Positions 18,612 through 27,714 of a stretch of DNA of 64,000 nucleotides are shown in pieces. This DNA is from Microbulbifer litoralis (GTDB lineage Bacteria > Pseudomonadota > Gammaproteobacteria > Pseudomonadales > Cellvibrionaceae), in assembly GCF_023634065.1 (NCBI RefSeq), contig NZ_JALKCV010000001.1, positions 496,001-560,000 on the forward strand, written 5' to 3'. The notes under the pieces are model-generated. The model saw only the letters and a program-made list of their open reading frames with translations, made no database searches and was not told the DNA's origin. The position numbers and the translations under genes are program-made. Positions within the stretch are counted from its first letter, which is position 1; each line of letters opens with the position of its first letter.

Positions 18612-20647
18612 TCTTCGCCTCCATCTTCGGGCGCTTCCAGTTCCGGCGGATTGTCCTGGGGAAGAGCTTCACCATCTTCCTCGGTGCCTTGCGACGAGGA
18701 TTGGTGCATCTCGATCCTGCGCTGGTCCTCGCGCTGTTCCTGCAGTTCGTTGGCGCGGTCGTAACTGTCCGCCAGGGCGAAGCGTGCCTTGATCTGGTAG
18801 CTCTCCAGCTGGGCCCGGCGTCGCTCCAGCTCGTCGACGGCGAGCCTTTCCAGCATGTTGCCCTGGCGCGCCATCAGGCGATCCAGCCGCTCCTGGGTGC
18901 GATTGACCTGGGCCCGCAGGCGGTCGATGGTGTCGTTGTAGCCTACATAGCTGTGCGTCGCCGCCTGGCGGCTGCGCACGTAAGAGTTGTATACCGCCTG
19001 CAATGCCTCGATCTCTTCGTTGAGTTCCTGCAGATGTTTGTAGGCATCGGTCAGCCTGTCATCGTACTGGGTGGCCAGGCGCCAGTTGAGTACGCCTTGC
19101 AGCCGCGCCACCCGCGCTTCGGTTTCGCCGCTGCTGAGGTTGGGGCTGCGCTGCAGCACGGAGCGGATTCTCCCCAGCCTCTGCAGTGCTTCCTGCTCTT
19201 CGGCCCTGGCCAGGTATTCCGGGCGCCGGCTCACCAGCATCTGCTCGATACGGCTGGCGAACCTGTCGCGCTGTTCTATACGCACCTGTATACGCGCATC
19301 CAGCTCGCGGAACTTCCGGTCCAGCCCCGGAAGCAGCGGCTCGTAGTAGGCGCGGCGCTGGCGGATGACATCCTCGTAGGCCGCCAGGCTGTCGAGCCAG
19401 GACTCGTTGCGTTCGAAGAGATCATTCAGGTCGCGGTAGTTGCGCAGGAATTCCTGATAGTCATTGTTGGCCATCAGATCCAGGAGATAGTGGGTCTCCG
19501 GCGCCCCCGGCAGGTCGCGCAGGGCGACGACCCAGTTCTTGACCTGGTTCGCCTCTTTGCGGCGCAGCGCCTCCAGGAATTTGCCCTCGCGGATACTCTG
19601 GATGGAACCGGTCAGGGTGTCGATTTCGCGACCGAAGGTTTCCAGCGCGCGGCCGTAGTTGATCGCGGCGGTGCTGTGTACATCCAGCTTGCCGTAGGCA
19701 AAGGGCACCGCCAGCATGACCTCCTGTACCGACTCATTGGTAACCTTGCGATCCTGCAGCATCTGCCAGGGCACCAGCGCGCGATCGTAGCGGCCCGCGC
19801 GCGCCTCGACCCAGCCGGCCCCGAGCAACGCGCGATTGGAGAAGGGCCCCTCCAGGTGCACGCGATCGAAATAGGGGCGGGCCAGCTCCAGTTCGCCGGA
19901 CTCCATCAGGTGCGAGCCAAGCAGCAGGTTGGTTTTGTCGTACAGGGCCTGCATGGCCGGTTCCGAACTGGAGCGCTTGCCCAGCGCCGTCAGTTCGAGG
20001 ATGCCGCGCTCGGTCCGGTCCGCCTTCAACAGCGCGATGCCGAGGTTGTATTCGACAAAACCGTCGAGCGACTCTTCTCCCTTCAGGTCCTCCAGCAGTT
20101 CCACCGCCTCTTCGAAGCGCCCCAGCTCCATATACACCCGCGCGCGCAGGAACTGTTCGTCGGGCCTCACCCGTTCCGGCACCCGCCCCTCGATCATCTC
20201 CAGGGCGTGCAGTGCATTGAGCGGCTGCTGCTTGTGGTACTGGATACGGGCCAGGCGATAGGCGGCCTCGTTGCGCACCGGCTGCGGGACATTGCCCTTC
20301 AGCACCGCCTCGATCGCGCGGCCGGCCTCGCGGTGCATACGATAGGAGAGCTCGAGATCGCCGACAGAGAACTCGGCCTGGCCCAGGTGCGCGGTAAACG
20401 GATCCAGCTCGGGCTCATCCAGGTTGCGGTACTGCTGTAGCTCCGTATCCAGCTCCACGATCGCATCGAAATAGTTTTCCTGGTAGGCCTGGTACATGGC
20501 CTCACCGAAGAACAGATCCTCGAGCTTGCCCGGTTGGTCGGCCACAGCGGCGGCCCCCGCTACCGCCGGCACGGCACACAGCGACAGGGCCAATCTGCGC
20601 AGCCGGGGGAGGGCGCGGAAGAGAGCAGAAGCCAGGGGAGCGCGCAT
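18608..20647 (-). CDS. Periplasmic TPR and coiled-coil protein of the motor operon
   Basis: 679 residues with an N-terminal Sec signal (about 1-35, cleavage near AGA-AA). Residues about 45-330 contain degenerate TPRs (AMYQAYQENYFDAIVELDTE, FLRARVYMELGRFEEAVELL). The C-terminal half (about 400-650) is predicted coiled coil rich in Arg/Glu/Gln, followed by an acidic tail. The stop overlaps the start of the large TPR lipoprotein by four bases. Together they look like a long periplasmic scaffold connecting the inner-membrane motor to the outer membrane. I do not recognise a more specific named family. Confidence 0.8.
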   Translation of the reverse strand: MRAPLASALFRALPRLRRLALSLCAVPAVAGAAAVADQPGKLEDLFFGEAMYQAYQENYFDAIVELDTELQQYRNLDEPELDPFTAHLGQAEFSVGDLELSYRMHREAGRAIEAVLKGNVPQPVRNEAAYRLARIQYHKQQPLNALHALEMIEGRVPERVRPDEQFLRARVYMELGRFEEAVELLEDLKGEESLDGFVEYNLGIALLKADRTERGILELTALGKRSSSEPAMQALYDKTNLLLGSHLMESGELELARPYFDRVHLEGPFSNRALLGAGWVEARAGRYDRALVPWQMLQDRKVTNESVQEVMLAVPFAYGKLDVHSTAAINYGRALETFGREIDTLTGSIQSIREGKFLEALRRKEANQVKNWVVALRDLPGAPETHYLLDLMANNDYQEFLRNYRDLNDLFERNESWLDSLAAYEDVIRQRRAYYEPLLPGLDRKFRELDARIQVRIEQRDRFASRIEQMLVSRRPEYLARAEEQEALQRLGRIRSVLQRSPNLSSGETEARVARLQGVLNWRLATQYDDRLTDAYKHLQELNEEIEALQAVYNSYVRSRQAATHSYVGYNDTIDRLRAQVNRTQERLDRLMARQGNMLERLAVDELERRRAQLESYQIKARFALADSYDRANELQEQREDQRRIEMHQSSSQGTEEDGEALPQDNPPELEAPEDGGEE

Positions 20648-20649
20648 GG

Positions 20650-21168
20650 TTACCAGTCCTTGAAGCGGATCGCGGACTCGGTACCGGCTATTTTGATTTC
20701 GACGAATTTGGGGCCGACTTGCTTTTCCACCTGATAACTGGCCGTTGCCCGGTATTCCCTGCCCGACGCCGATTTGCCGATAAAACTGACTTCCAGTGGG
20801 TGATTGCCGGCCTGTACATTGCCGGTAAAGATCTTCTGCACGCCGCCCTTCTGCAGGGCTTCGATCTCGCGGAAGGTATAGAGATGGTGGGCGACGACCT
20901 CACTGTCGAGCTTCAACTCCACCGATTCCAGGTTGAAAGTCTCCGCATCGGCGGTGGAAACGAAAAAAGAGACCTGGGTGTTCGATGGAAAGAGTAGCTT
21001 TTCCTCCAACTGCGACAGCTCGGCGGTCAGCCCGATCACATCTTTTTTTACATCCTGGATCTGCTCGTCGAGCCCGCGGATCTCGTCGCGACTTACGCTT
21101 CCAGTGCTCTGCGCAAAACAGGCAGAGGTCAAAAGCATAAAAAGGGTTATCTGTAGAAATCTGAACAT
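20650..21168 (-). CDS. Secreted protein with short coiled coil, first gene of the motor operon
   Basis: 172 residues from the ATG at 21168, chosen because it has an AGGTAGG ribosome-binding site 4 bases upstream and gives a proper signal peptide (MFRFLQITLFMLLTSACFAQ); an in-frame upstream ATG at 21213 would put 15 odd residues before it. The SAC-F sequence could also serve as a lipobox. A coiled coil (about 25-55) is followed by a beta-rich domain (about 60-172, with VSFFVSTADAETFNLESVEL). It probably docks onto the TPR proteins encoded directly downstream. No named family recognised. Confidence 0.75.
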   Translation of the reverse strand: MFRFLQITLFMLLTSACFAQSTGSVSRDEIRGLDEQIQDVKKDVIGLTAELSQLEEKLLFPSNTQVSFFVSTADAETFNLESVELKLDSEVVAHHLYTFREIEALQKGGVQKIFTGNVQAGNHPLEVSFIGKSASGREYRATASYQVEKQVGPKFVEIKIAGTESAIRFKDW

Positions 21169-21669
21169 GTCACCTACCTCGAACACGACGCCGGAATTTC
21201 CAGTCGGGCACAACGGAAACCGTGTGCTATCAGGGGGGCATCAGGTCAGCGCGATTGTATTGCAATCCGGGCAAGGCCAAATGTGAGGCAGATCATATCC
21301 CGCACAATCCGGCGCAATCGTCGCGCAGCTACAGACTTGTAGCGGGGAAGAGATGTGACGGTGTTAGCTGATACGACATGGCACGGGCAACGACCCTAAA
21401 AAGTGAACATGTACGCAAAGCGGCAGCAGGTTTCTCCGGGATTTACTTTTTTGGGGAAGGTCGCGGCCGGAACAATAAGCAGACTTTGCGACACACCTCA
21501 CAAAGTCGAGCAAAGCCGGCGGCAACGCCCAGGGGAAACCAAAGCTCTCCAGCGCGGCGCTCCCGGGAAGATGCCAGAGAAGATTTACAACATTACAGTG
21601 CCGCCAAAACGCAGAAAGCCCCGCAGAGCGGGGCTTTCTGTCGGACTCCGGAATACCCGGATTTTGATG
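21169..21669. other. Intergenic region between the motor operon and tRNA-Leu
   Basis: About 500 bases without a supportable gene. The right end holds the tRNA terminator. The AT-richer stretch around 21280-21480 is the likely promoter region for the motor operon. Open frames here are short, overlap on both strands and lack ribosome-binding sites. In related bacteria rimP-nusA-infB normally follow secG-tRNA-Leu; they are absent here. Confidence 0.5.
21612..21640 (-). terminator. Intrinsic terminator of the tRNA-Leu transcript
   Basis: A perfect 13-bp inverted repeat, CAGAAAGCCCCGC / GCGGGGCTTTCTG, with a 3-base loop lies 30 bases past the 3' end of the tRNA. Read on the minus strand it ends in TTTCTGCGTTTTGG. 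It isolates tRNA-Leu from the motor operon downstream. Confidence 0.88.
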
Positions 21670-21755
21670 TGGTGCCCAGGGCGGGACTTGAACCCGCACG
21701 AGCATAGCTCACTACCCCCTCAAGATAGCGTGTCTACCAATTCCACCACCTGGGC
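21670..21755 (-). tRNA. tRNA-Leu (anticodon GAG)
   Basis: The 86-nt minus-strand sequence begins GCCCAGGTGGTGGAATTGGT and ends with an encoded CCA. The acceptor stem GCCCAGG pairs with CCTGGGC. The anticodon stem CTATC/GGTAG encloses the loop TTGAGGG, giving anticodon GAG (reads CUC/CUU). A long variable arm makes it a class II tRNA, and the T arm contains GGTTCAAGTCC. It lies 9 bases downstream of secG, as leuU does in E. coli. Confidence 0.97.
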
Positions 21756-21764
21756 TGAAAACTG

Positions 21765-22205
21765 TTACTGCTGCTCCCCTTGCGGCTCATCGGCCTGCGG
21801 AGCCTGTTCGGCTTCCGGGGTCTCCACCTGCGGGATCTCACCGGAGGAGGGAATATCTCCGGCCGGCTCTTCCTGCAGCTCGGGGATATCGCTTTCCATG
21901 GCCGGCACTTCGCTCGGCTGGCTTTCTTCGACTGCCGGCGCCTGCGGCAGATCCGCATCAATGTCCGCACCGGCATCGCGCTTGGACAACAGCGCCAGGC
22001 CGAGGCTGGTCACGAAGAATACAGTGGCCATGATGGCGGTCAGGCGGGAAAAGAAGTTACCGCTGCCCTGGCTGCCAAATACCGTCTGTGAAGCGCCTGC
22101 GCCAAAGGAGGCACCCGCTTCGGCGCCCTTGCCCTGCTGCAGCAGGATCAGACCGATAATACTGAGCGCGGTCAGGACGTGTACGATTAAAACCAATTTT
22201 TCCAT
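21765..22205 (-). CDS. secG: Protein-export membrane protein SecG
   Basis: 146 residues. SecG is the small SecYEG translocon subunit that assists preprotein translocation. Two membrane segments are present (about 3-22, VLIVHVLTALSIIGLILLQQ, and about 52-72), separated by the family signature GKGAEAGASFGAGASQTVFG. The C-terminal tail (about 75-146) is a long acidic Pro/Glu/Gln-rich extension, longer than in E. coli SecG (110 residues). It sits between tpiA and tRNA-Leu, the classical gammaproteobacterial order. Confidence 0.95.
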   Translation of the reverse strand: MEKLVLIVHVLTALSIIGLILLQQGKGAEAGASFGAGASQTVFGSQGSGNFFSRLTAIMATVFFVTSLGLALLSKRDAGADIDADLPQAPAVEESQPSEVPAMESDIPELQEEPAGDIPSSGEIPQVETPEAEQAPQADEPQGEQQ

Positions 22206-22277
22206 TTTCAGGAAGCTCGCTATCGGGGCCCGCGGGCCCGTTATTCAGAATTCTGTTTTGCCTGCCAGACCGGGCTT

Positions 22278-23009
22278 CTACCCCGCCGCCCGACAGATCC
22301 GGGCAAACTCTTCCGCATCCAGAGATGCGCCGCCCACCAGTGCGCCGTCGATATCCGGCTGCGCAAACAGGGTTGCCGCATTGCCGCTCTTGACGCTGCC
22401 GCCGTACAGTATCTGTACCGCCGCCCCGGCCTCGCCGAGATACCCGCGAATAAACCCGTGCACCTGTTGTGCCTGTTCCGGCGTCGCCGTCTTGCCGGTG
22501 CCTATGGCCCATACCGGTTCATAGGCGATGATCGCAGAACCCCAGATATTGCCGCTACCGGCTTCGGCGACCGCCTGCAGCTGGCTGCCGATCACTTCCA
22601 GGGTGCGCTCCGCCTCCCGCTCCTGCAGGGTCTCGCCCACGCACAGGATTGGAACCAGGCCGGCGGACTGGGCGGCCAGGAATTTGCCCGCGACCAGTTC
22701 GCTGCTCTCCCCATACAGGCTGCGGCGCTCCGAGTGGCCCACTATGGCATAGCGGACCCCGAAATCCAGCAGCATCCCCGCCGACACCTCACCGGTAAAA
22801 GCTCCGGAGGTCTCCTGGCTGAGGTTCTGGGCACCCAGCGCCACGCCCATGCCCTTCAGCTTTTCCCCCACCTGCGGCAGATAGGGGAAAGAGGGGCAGA
22901 TAACCACTTCGGCAGTCGCACCCTCGAGATCGAGCGCGGCAAAAAACTGTTCGGCAAACTCGCGGCTGCCGTTCATTTTCCAGTTAGCTGCTACCAGCGG
23001 TGTGCGCAT
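22278..23009 (-). CDS. tpiA: Triose-phosphate isomerase
   Basis: 243 residues from the ATG at 23009, chosen because AAGGAG lies 6 bases upstream and the protein then starts MRTPLVAANWKMNGS like other TPIs. An in-frame ATG at 23084 would add 25 unrelated residues. It interconverts dihydroxyacetone phosphate and glyceraldehyde 3-phosphate in glycolysis. Catalytic motifs are visible: NWKMN (Lys), VGHSERR (His), AYEPVWAIGTGK (Glu plus flexible loop 6) and the phosphate-binding YGGSVK. It lies between glmM and secG in the housekeeping operon. Confidence 0.97.
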   Translation of the reverse strand: MRTPLVAANWKMNGSREFAEQFFAALDLEGATAEVVICPSFPYLPQVGEKLKGMGVALGAQNLSQETSGAFTGEVSAGMLLDFGVRYAIVGHSERRSLYGESSELVAGKFLAAQSAGLVPILCVGETLQEREAERTLEVIGSQLQAVAEAGSGNIWGSAIIAYEPVWAIGTGKTATPEQAQQVHGFIRGYLGEAGAAVQILYGGSVKSGNAATLFAQPDIDGALVGGASLDAEEFARICRAAG

Positions 23010-23096
23010 GTGTGCTCCTTCAAGGGGCGCAAATCTTAGCGATATTGCCGGGGAATGTAAATGCGAAATCATTCCGCATTCCAAACCCCCGGTGGG

Positions 23097-24449
23097 TCAT
23101 GCGTTGCCGACTCTTTCGACCACCTCGGCAATCTGCCCGGCCAGCTGTTCCACCTGGGCGCGGTCCTCGCCCTCGACCATGACCCGAATCAGGGGTTCGG
23201 TCCCGGACGGGCGCAACAGTACCCGGCCGCGACTCGCCAGCTCGCCCTCGACGGCGCGCACCGCGGCCCTGACATCCCCGTGGTCCAGCACGCCATCGCG
23301 GTGGGCGAGGCGGACATTGATCATATGCTGGGGCAGCATCGTCATGCGCCCCTTCAACTGGTGCAGCGGTTCGTCAAAATCGCACACGGCGCGCAGTACC
23401 TGCAGGGCGGAGATGATGCCATCGCCGGTGGTGGTGGCGTCGGCACAGATGATATGGCCGGAGGACTCGCCACCCAGGCTCCAGCCGTTGGCCTGCATCT
23501 TTTCCAGCACGTAGCGGTCGCCGACCTTGGCGCGATCGAACGGGATCTGGCGCTCGCGCAGCCCCAGCTCGAAGCCGTAGTTACTCATCTGGGTGCCGAC
23601 CACGCCGTTGCAGCCGCCGAGGAACTGCTGGCGGTGCAGGGCGATCATGAACAGCAACTGGTCGCCATCCACCAGTTCGCCGTTGCAGTCGGCAAACAGC
23701 ACCCGGTCGCCGTCGCCGTCGAAGGCGATCCCCAGGTCGGCGCCCTGCTCCCGCACTGCCTGCTGCAGTTGCCGGGGCTTGGTGGAGCCGCACTCAAGGT
23801 TGATATTGACGCCATCCGGCGCGACGCCGATGGTGGACACCTGTGCTCCCAATTCCCGGAATACCTTGGGCGCGATGTGGTAGGTGGCGCCGTTGGCGCA
23901 GTCCAGTACGACCTTCAGGCCCTCCAGGGAGAAGCCCCAGGGGGTGGAGGCCTTGCAGAATTCGATATAGCGGGCGGCGGCATCGTCGATGCGCCAGGCC
24001 TTGCCCAGGTCGGCCGCTGTGACCATGGGTTGTTCGAGCGCCGCCTCGATATCCAGCTCCACCTGATCCGGCAGCTTGCTGCCGTCGGCGCTGAAGAACT
24101 TGATGCCGTTGTCCTGGTAGGGATTGTGTGAGGCGCTGATCACGATACCGGCACTGGCGTGGAAGGTGCGCGTCAGGTAGGCAATGGCCGGTGTCGGCAT
24201 CGGCCCCAGCAGCCCCACGTCGACGCCGGCGCTGATCAGGCCCGCCTCCAGCGCCGCCTCGAACATATAGCCAGACACGCGCGTGTCCTTGCCGATCAGG
24301 ATGCTGGGCCGGCCGGAGCGCTTGTTGGCCGCCAGCTTGCCGAATACCTTGCCGGCGGCGTAGCCGAGCCGCAGCATGAATTCGGGCGTAATCACGCCCT
24401 CGCCTACGCGGCCACGGATACCGTCGGTGCCGAAATACTTTCTCGCCAT
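23097..24449 (-). CDS. glmM: Phosphoglucosamine mutase
   Basis: 450 residues, full length. It converts glucosamine 6-phosphate to glucosamine 1-phosphate for UDP-GlcNAc, peptidoglycan and LPS synthesis. The N-terminus [13 protein letters not shown] is diagnostic. The phosphoserine loop is [17 protein letters not shown], the metal-binding loop is [13 protein letters not shown], the sugar-binding motif is GGESSGH, and the C-terminal phosphate-binding loop is [15 protein letters not shown]. It follows folP in the conserved ftsH-folP-glmM order and is separated from folP by a REP-like palindrome. Confidence 0.97.
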   Translation of the reverse strand: MARKYFGTDGIRGRVGEGVITPEFMLRLGYAAGKVFGKLAANKRSGRPSILIGKDTRVSGYMFEAALEAGLISAGVDVGLLGPMPTPAIAYLTRTFHASAGIVISASHNPYQDNGIKFFSADGSKLPDQVELDIEAALEQPMVTAADLGKAWRIDDAAARYIEFCKASTPWGFSLEGLKVVLDCANGATYHIAPKVFRELGAQVSTIGVAPDGVNINLECGSTKPRQLQQAVREQGADLGIAFDGDGDRVLFADCNGELVDGDQLLFMIALHRQQFLGGCNGVVGTQMSNYGFELGLRERQIPFDRAKVGDRYVLEKMQANGWSLGGESSGHIICADATTTGDGIISALQVLRAVCDFDEPLHQLKGRMTMLPQHMINVRLAHRDGVLDHGDVRAAVRAVEGELASRGRVLLRPSGTEPLIRVMVEGEDRAQVEQLAGQIAEVVERVGNA

Positions 24450-24487
24450 ATTGTTGGTTCTCGATTCTGTTCATTGCATGAGAGACA

Positions 24488-24580
24488 GACGTAGCCCGGA
24501 TGGAGTGCAGCGGAATCCGGGGAACCCGTCGCCACCTGGCCCCGGATTCCGGCGCTGCGCGCCTCCATCCGGGCTACGTC
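24488..24580. repeat. REP-like palindrome, GTAGCCCGGATG family
   Basis: Perfect 18-bp inverted arms (24488-24505 and 24563-24580) containing GTAGCCCGGATGGAG and its complement, with inner imperfect arms CGGAATCCGGGG / CCCCGGATTCCGG. The same core recurs in the array at 61900-62342. It fills the glmM-folP gap and should form a long hairpin in RNA or single-stranded DNA. Confidence 0.85.
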
Positions 24581-24604
24581 CCTCAAGGTTCAGGTTCTCG
24601 GGAG

Positions 24605-25450
24605 TTAAGAGGGGCCGTCCACCAGCTGCTGCATTTTGAGGACGTCCGCCGTGGCGGCGACATCGTGTACACGCAGTATCCTGGCGCCGCGCTGGGCGGA
24701 CAGCATGGCCAGGGCCAGGCTGCCGGGCAGGCGGTCGCGGACGTCGCGCCCGAGCAGGCGGCCGACCATCGACTTGCGCGACACTCCCACCAGCAGCGGA
24801 ATATCCGACGGCGCCAGCTCCGGGAGGTTCCGCATCATTGCCAGGTGGTGGTCATCGTTCTTGCCAAACCCGAAACCCGGATCAAAAATCATTCGCTCGC
24901 GCCCGATACCGGCGCGCTCACAGACCTGCATCCGCTCCAGCAGGTAGGCACCCACTTCGGCCACCACATCGTCGTAGTGCGGATCCCGCTGCATGGTGCC
25001 GGGCTGCCCCTGCATGTGCATGATGCAGACCGGCAGATCGGTTGCGGCCGCCGCCTCCACGGCCCCGGGGCGCTCCAGGGCGCGTACATCATTGATGATC
25101 CCGGCGCCTGCGGCTGCAGATTCGGTGATCACCGCCGGGGTGCTGGTATCCACGGACACGATCGCGCCCAGCCTGGAGACCACTGCCTCCACCACTGGTA
25201 CCACGCGGTCCAGTTCCTCCTGCTCCGAGACCGGCGCGGCGCCCGGCCGGGTGGACTCGCCACCGACATCGATAATGGCGCCGCCTTCCTCCAGAATCTG
25301 CTCGGCCCGGCGCAGTGCCAGGTCGAGATCCAGCCGGCCGTCGGCATAGTAGCTGCCGCCATCGGAGAAGGAGTCCGGAGTGGTGTTGAGAATGCCCATG
25401 ACGACCGGGCGGGAGAGATCCAGGGTGTTTTTGCCGCAGGTGAGATTCAT
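24605..25450 (-). CDS. folP: Dihydropteroate synthase
   Basis: 281 residues. It condenses 6-hydroxymethyl-dihydropterin diphosphate with p-aminobenzoate in folate synthesis and is the sulfonamide target. Family motifs are present: VMGILNTTPDSFSDGG (residues about 17-32, loop 1), DVGGESTRPGA (loop 2), SVDTSTPAV, IINDVRAL, FDPGFGFGKN and GVSRKSMVG. Length matches the family. There is no good ribosome-binding site before the ATG at 25450; instead a 9-codon GTG mini-frame (25476-25447) ends in a TGA that overlaps this ATG, and the start region is duplicated. Translational coupling is therefore possible. Confidence 0.96.
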   Translation of the reverse strand: MNLTCGKNTLDLSRPVVMGILNTTPDSFSDGGSYYADGRLDLDLALRRAEQILEEGGAIIDVGGESTRPGAAPVSEQEELDRVVPVVEAVVSRLGAIVSVDTSTPAVITESAAAGAGIINDVRALERPGAVEAAAATDLPVCIMHMQGQPGTMQRDPHYDDVVAEVGAYLLERMQVCERAGIGRERMIFDPGFGFGKNDDHHLAMMRNLPELAPSDIPLLVGVSRKSMVGRLLGRDVRDRLPGSLALAMLSAQRGARILRVHDVAATADVLKMQQLVDGPS

Positions 25451-25476
25451 AGGGGATACGGAATGGTGAGATTCAC
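25447..25476 (-). other. Possible 9-codon leader frame overlapping the folP start
   Basis: GTG at 25476 opens a frame encoding MNLTIPYPL whose TGA stop overlaps the folP ATG (ATGA). The segment is a near-duplicate of the folP start (GTGAATCTCACC versus ATGAATCTCACC, each preceded by CGTATyCCCT). No strong ribosome-binding site precedes the GTG, so it may be only a tandem duplication. Confidence 0.3.
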
Positions 25477-25531
25477 AGGGAATACGAAACGCGGAATGCG
25501 GAATACCCGGTCCACTGCTGTGCCGTAAAAA

Positions 25532-25592
25532 CGGCCGCTGGCCGCGATCCAGCTACCGGGAACCCCGGCAGTTGGATCGCGGCCAGCGGCCG
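25532..25592. repeat. REP-like palindrome, CGGCC...GGCCGCGATC family
   Basis: Perfect 20-bp arms: CGGCCGCTGGCCGCGATCCA (25532-25551) and its complement (25573-25592), enclosing a smaller CCGGG/CCCGG stem. It lies in the ftsH-folP gap. The core GGCCGCGATC is shared with the palindrome at 28361-28428, so this is a second repeat family. Confidence 0.82.
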
Positions 25593-25642
25593 CTCCTGCA
25601 ACACTATGTCAGTGCGCGTACTCCGCATTCACCATTTATTGG

Positions 25643-27538
25643 TCAGTGCCCGGAGACGGGGCCGCCGATCGGGTTTTCGCCATCGCCGGCGGGCTCACCG
25701 CTGGCGCTGCCGCCGGAACCGAAGTCGTTGTCGTGCCAGTCGCGCGGCGGGCGCACCTTGCGGCGGGCCATCAGGTCGTCGACCTGCTCGGCATCGAGGG
25801 TCTCGTATTCCATCAGCGCGTCTTTCATCGCCTCGAGAATATCGCGATTCTCGGTCAGCAGTGTCTGCGCGCGCTCATAGCAGCTGTCGATAATGCGGCG
25901 CACCTCGGTATCGATCTCGTTGGAGGTGTTGCCGGATACCGGATTGCCGGCGCCGGGCTGGCCGCTATCGTCCTCGCCGTAGTGCAGCGGGCCGAGTTTC
26001 TCGGACAGCCCCCACTTGGTGACCATATTGCGCGCCAGCTCGGTGGCCCGCTCGATATCGTTGGAGGCGCCGGTGGTCACACCGTCCACGCCCAGGGTCA
26101 TCTCCTCGGCGATACGGCCGCCGAACAGGGAGCACAGCTGCGATTCGATCGCGCGCTTGGAGATGCTGTACTTGTCCTCCTCCGGCAGGAACTGGGTGAC
26201 ACCCAGGGCGCGGCCGCGGGGAATGATCGTGACCTTGTGCACCGGGTCGTGCTCCGGCACCAGGCGGCCGATGATCGCGTGGCCGGCCTCGTGGTAGGCG
26301 GTGTTCACCTTCTCCTTCTCGCTCATGACCATGGACTTGCGCTCGGCGCCCATCATGATCTTGTCGCGGGCGCGCTCGAACTCCTCCATGGTCACCACGC
26401 GCTTGTTGGCGCGGGCGGCGAACAGGGCGGCCTCGTTGGTCAGGTTGGCCAGGTCGGCACCGGAGAAACCGGGGGTTCCGCGGGCGATGGTCTGCGCATC
26501 GACCTTGTCGTCCACCGGCACCTTGCGCATATGCACCTTGAGGATCTGCTCGCGACCGCGGATATCCGGCAGGCCGACAAACACCTGGCGGTCGAAACGG
26601 CCGGGGCGCAACAGCGCGTGGTCGAGCACGTCCGGGCGGTTGGTGGCGGCGATGACGATGACGCCCTCGTTGCCCTCGAAACCGTCCATTTCCACCAGCA
26701 GCTGGTTCAGGGTCTGCTCGCGCTCGTCGTGACCGCCGCCGACACCGGCGCCGCGGTGGCGACCGACGGCGTCGATTTCGTCGATAAAGATGATGCAGGG
26801 CGCCTGTTTCTTGGCCTGCTCGAACATATCGCGCACGCGGGACGCGCCCACACCGACGAACATTTCCACGAAGTCGGAACCGGAAATGGAGAAGAAAGGC
26901 ACTTTCGCCTCGCCGGCGATGGCCTTGGCCAGCAGCGTCTTACCGGTGCCGGGCGGGCCCGCCATCAGCACGCCGCGGGGGATAGCGCCGCCCAGGCGCT
27001 GGAATTTGCTCGGGTCGCGCAGGAATTCGACCAGCTCCTGCACGTCTTCCTTGGCCTCGTCCACACCCGCCACATCGGCGAAAGTGGTCTTGATCTGGTC
27101 CTCGCCCAGCAGGCGCGCCTTGCTCTTGCCGAAGGCCATGGGGCCGGAGCGGCCGCCGGCGCCGCCCTGCATCTGGCGCATGAAGAACATAAACACGGCG
27201 ATGATGATCAGGATCGGGAAGCTGGCCACCAGCAGTTGCTGCCAGATGCTGGGGGATTCCGGCTCGCGGCCGACGAACTGTACATTGCTGCGCACCAGTT
27301 CGTTGGTCAACTCGTCATCGATGATCTGCGGCTGGATGGTCTTGAAGTGGCTGCCGTCGTTCTTCTCGCCGGTGATGGTGAGGCCGTCGACCACCACGCT
27401 TTTCACCTGGCCGGACTGCACGTCCTGCACGAATTGGGAGTAGCTGAGGGACTCGTCCCGGGACTGCGGTTTGAAGTTCTGGAACACCATCAGCAGTACC
27501 GCCGCGATGATCAACCACAGTACAAGATTCTTTGCCAT
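25643..27538 (-). CDS. ftsH: ATP-dependent zinc metalloprotease FtsH
   Basis: 631 residues from the ATG at 27538 ([20 protein letters not shown]). A TTG nine bases upstream (27547), preceded by GAGGG at good spacing, would add Leu/Met-Asn-Asp, mimicking the longer E. coli start, so either may be used. Two membrane segments (about 5-22 and 100-120) flank a periplasmic domain. The AAA+ domain has Walker A GPPGTGKT, Walker [17 protein letters not shown] and the second region of homology [20 protein letters not shown]. The zinc protease motif is HEAGH. The tail is Gly/Asp-rich. It degrades membrane and regulatory proteins (LpxC, sigma-32 in E. coli) and is transcribed after rlmE. Confidence 0.97.
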   Translation of the reverse strand: MAKNLVLWLIIAAVLLMVFQNFKPQSRDESLSYSQFVQDVQSGQVKSVVVDGLTITGEKNDGSHFKTIQPQIIDDELTNELVRSNVQFVGREPESPSIWQQLLVASFPILIIIAVFMFFMRQMQGGAGGRSGPMAFGKSKARLLGEDQIKTTFADVAGVDEAKEDVQELVEFLRDPSKFQRLGGAIPRGVLMAGPPGTGKTLLAKAIAGEAKVPFFSISGSDFVEMFVGVGASRVRDMFEQAKKQAPCIIFIDEIDAVGRHRGAGVGGGHDEREQTLNQLLVEMDGFEGNEGVIVIAATNRPDVLDHALLRPGRFDRQVFVGLPDIRGREQILKVHMRKVPVDDKVDAQTIARGTPGFSGADLANLTNEAALFAARANKRVVTMEEFERARDKIMMGAERKSMVMSEKEKVNTAYHEAGHAIIGRLVPEHDPVHKVTIIPRGRALGVTQFLPEEDKYSISKRAIESQLCSLFGGRIAEEMTLGVDGVTTGASNDIERATELARNMVTKWGLSEKLGPLHYGEDDSGQPGAGNPVSGNTSNEIDTEVRRIIDSCYERAQTLLTENRDILEAMKDALMEYETLDAEQVDDLMARRKVRPPRDWHDNDFGSGGSASGEPAGDGENPIGGPVSGH

Positions 27539-27714
27539 ATCGTTCAAAGGGATCACCCTCTCGCATTGTTGACGCTGTGGCCGGGCGCGCCCGACCGGCG
27601 GCACGCCCTGTGCCGCGCTAATATTCAGTCACACCAGTATAGGCATGTACTTCGGCGCGCCCTCGCGCGCAGGGACGCTTATACCATATCGGGCCCCGGG
27701 CCAGAAATGGCCGA

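Noticed and set aside
16290-18764. 824-codon plus-strand frame
   Set aside because: It is the antisense shadow of the TPR lipoprotein gene; the minus strand has a lipobox, TPRs and coupled neighbours.
21378-22524. Plus-strand frames of 109 and 373 codons crossing the tRNA and secG
   Set aside because: They read through the tRNA-Leu gene and antisense to secG and tpiA.
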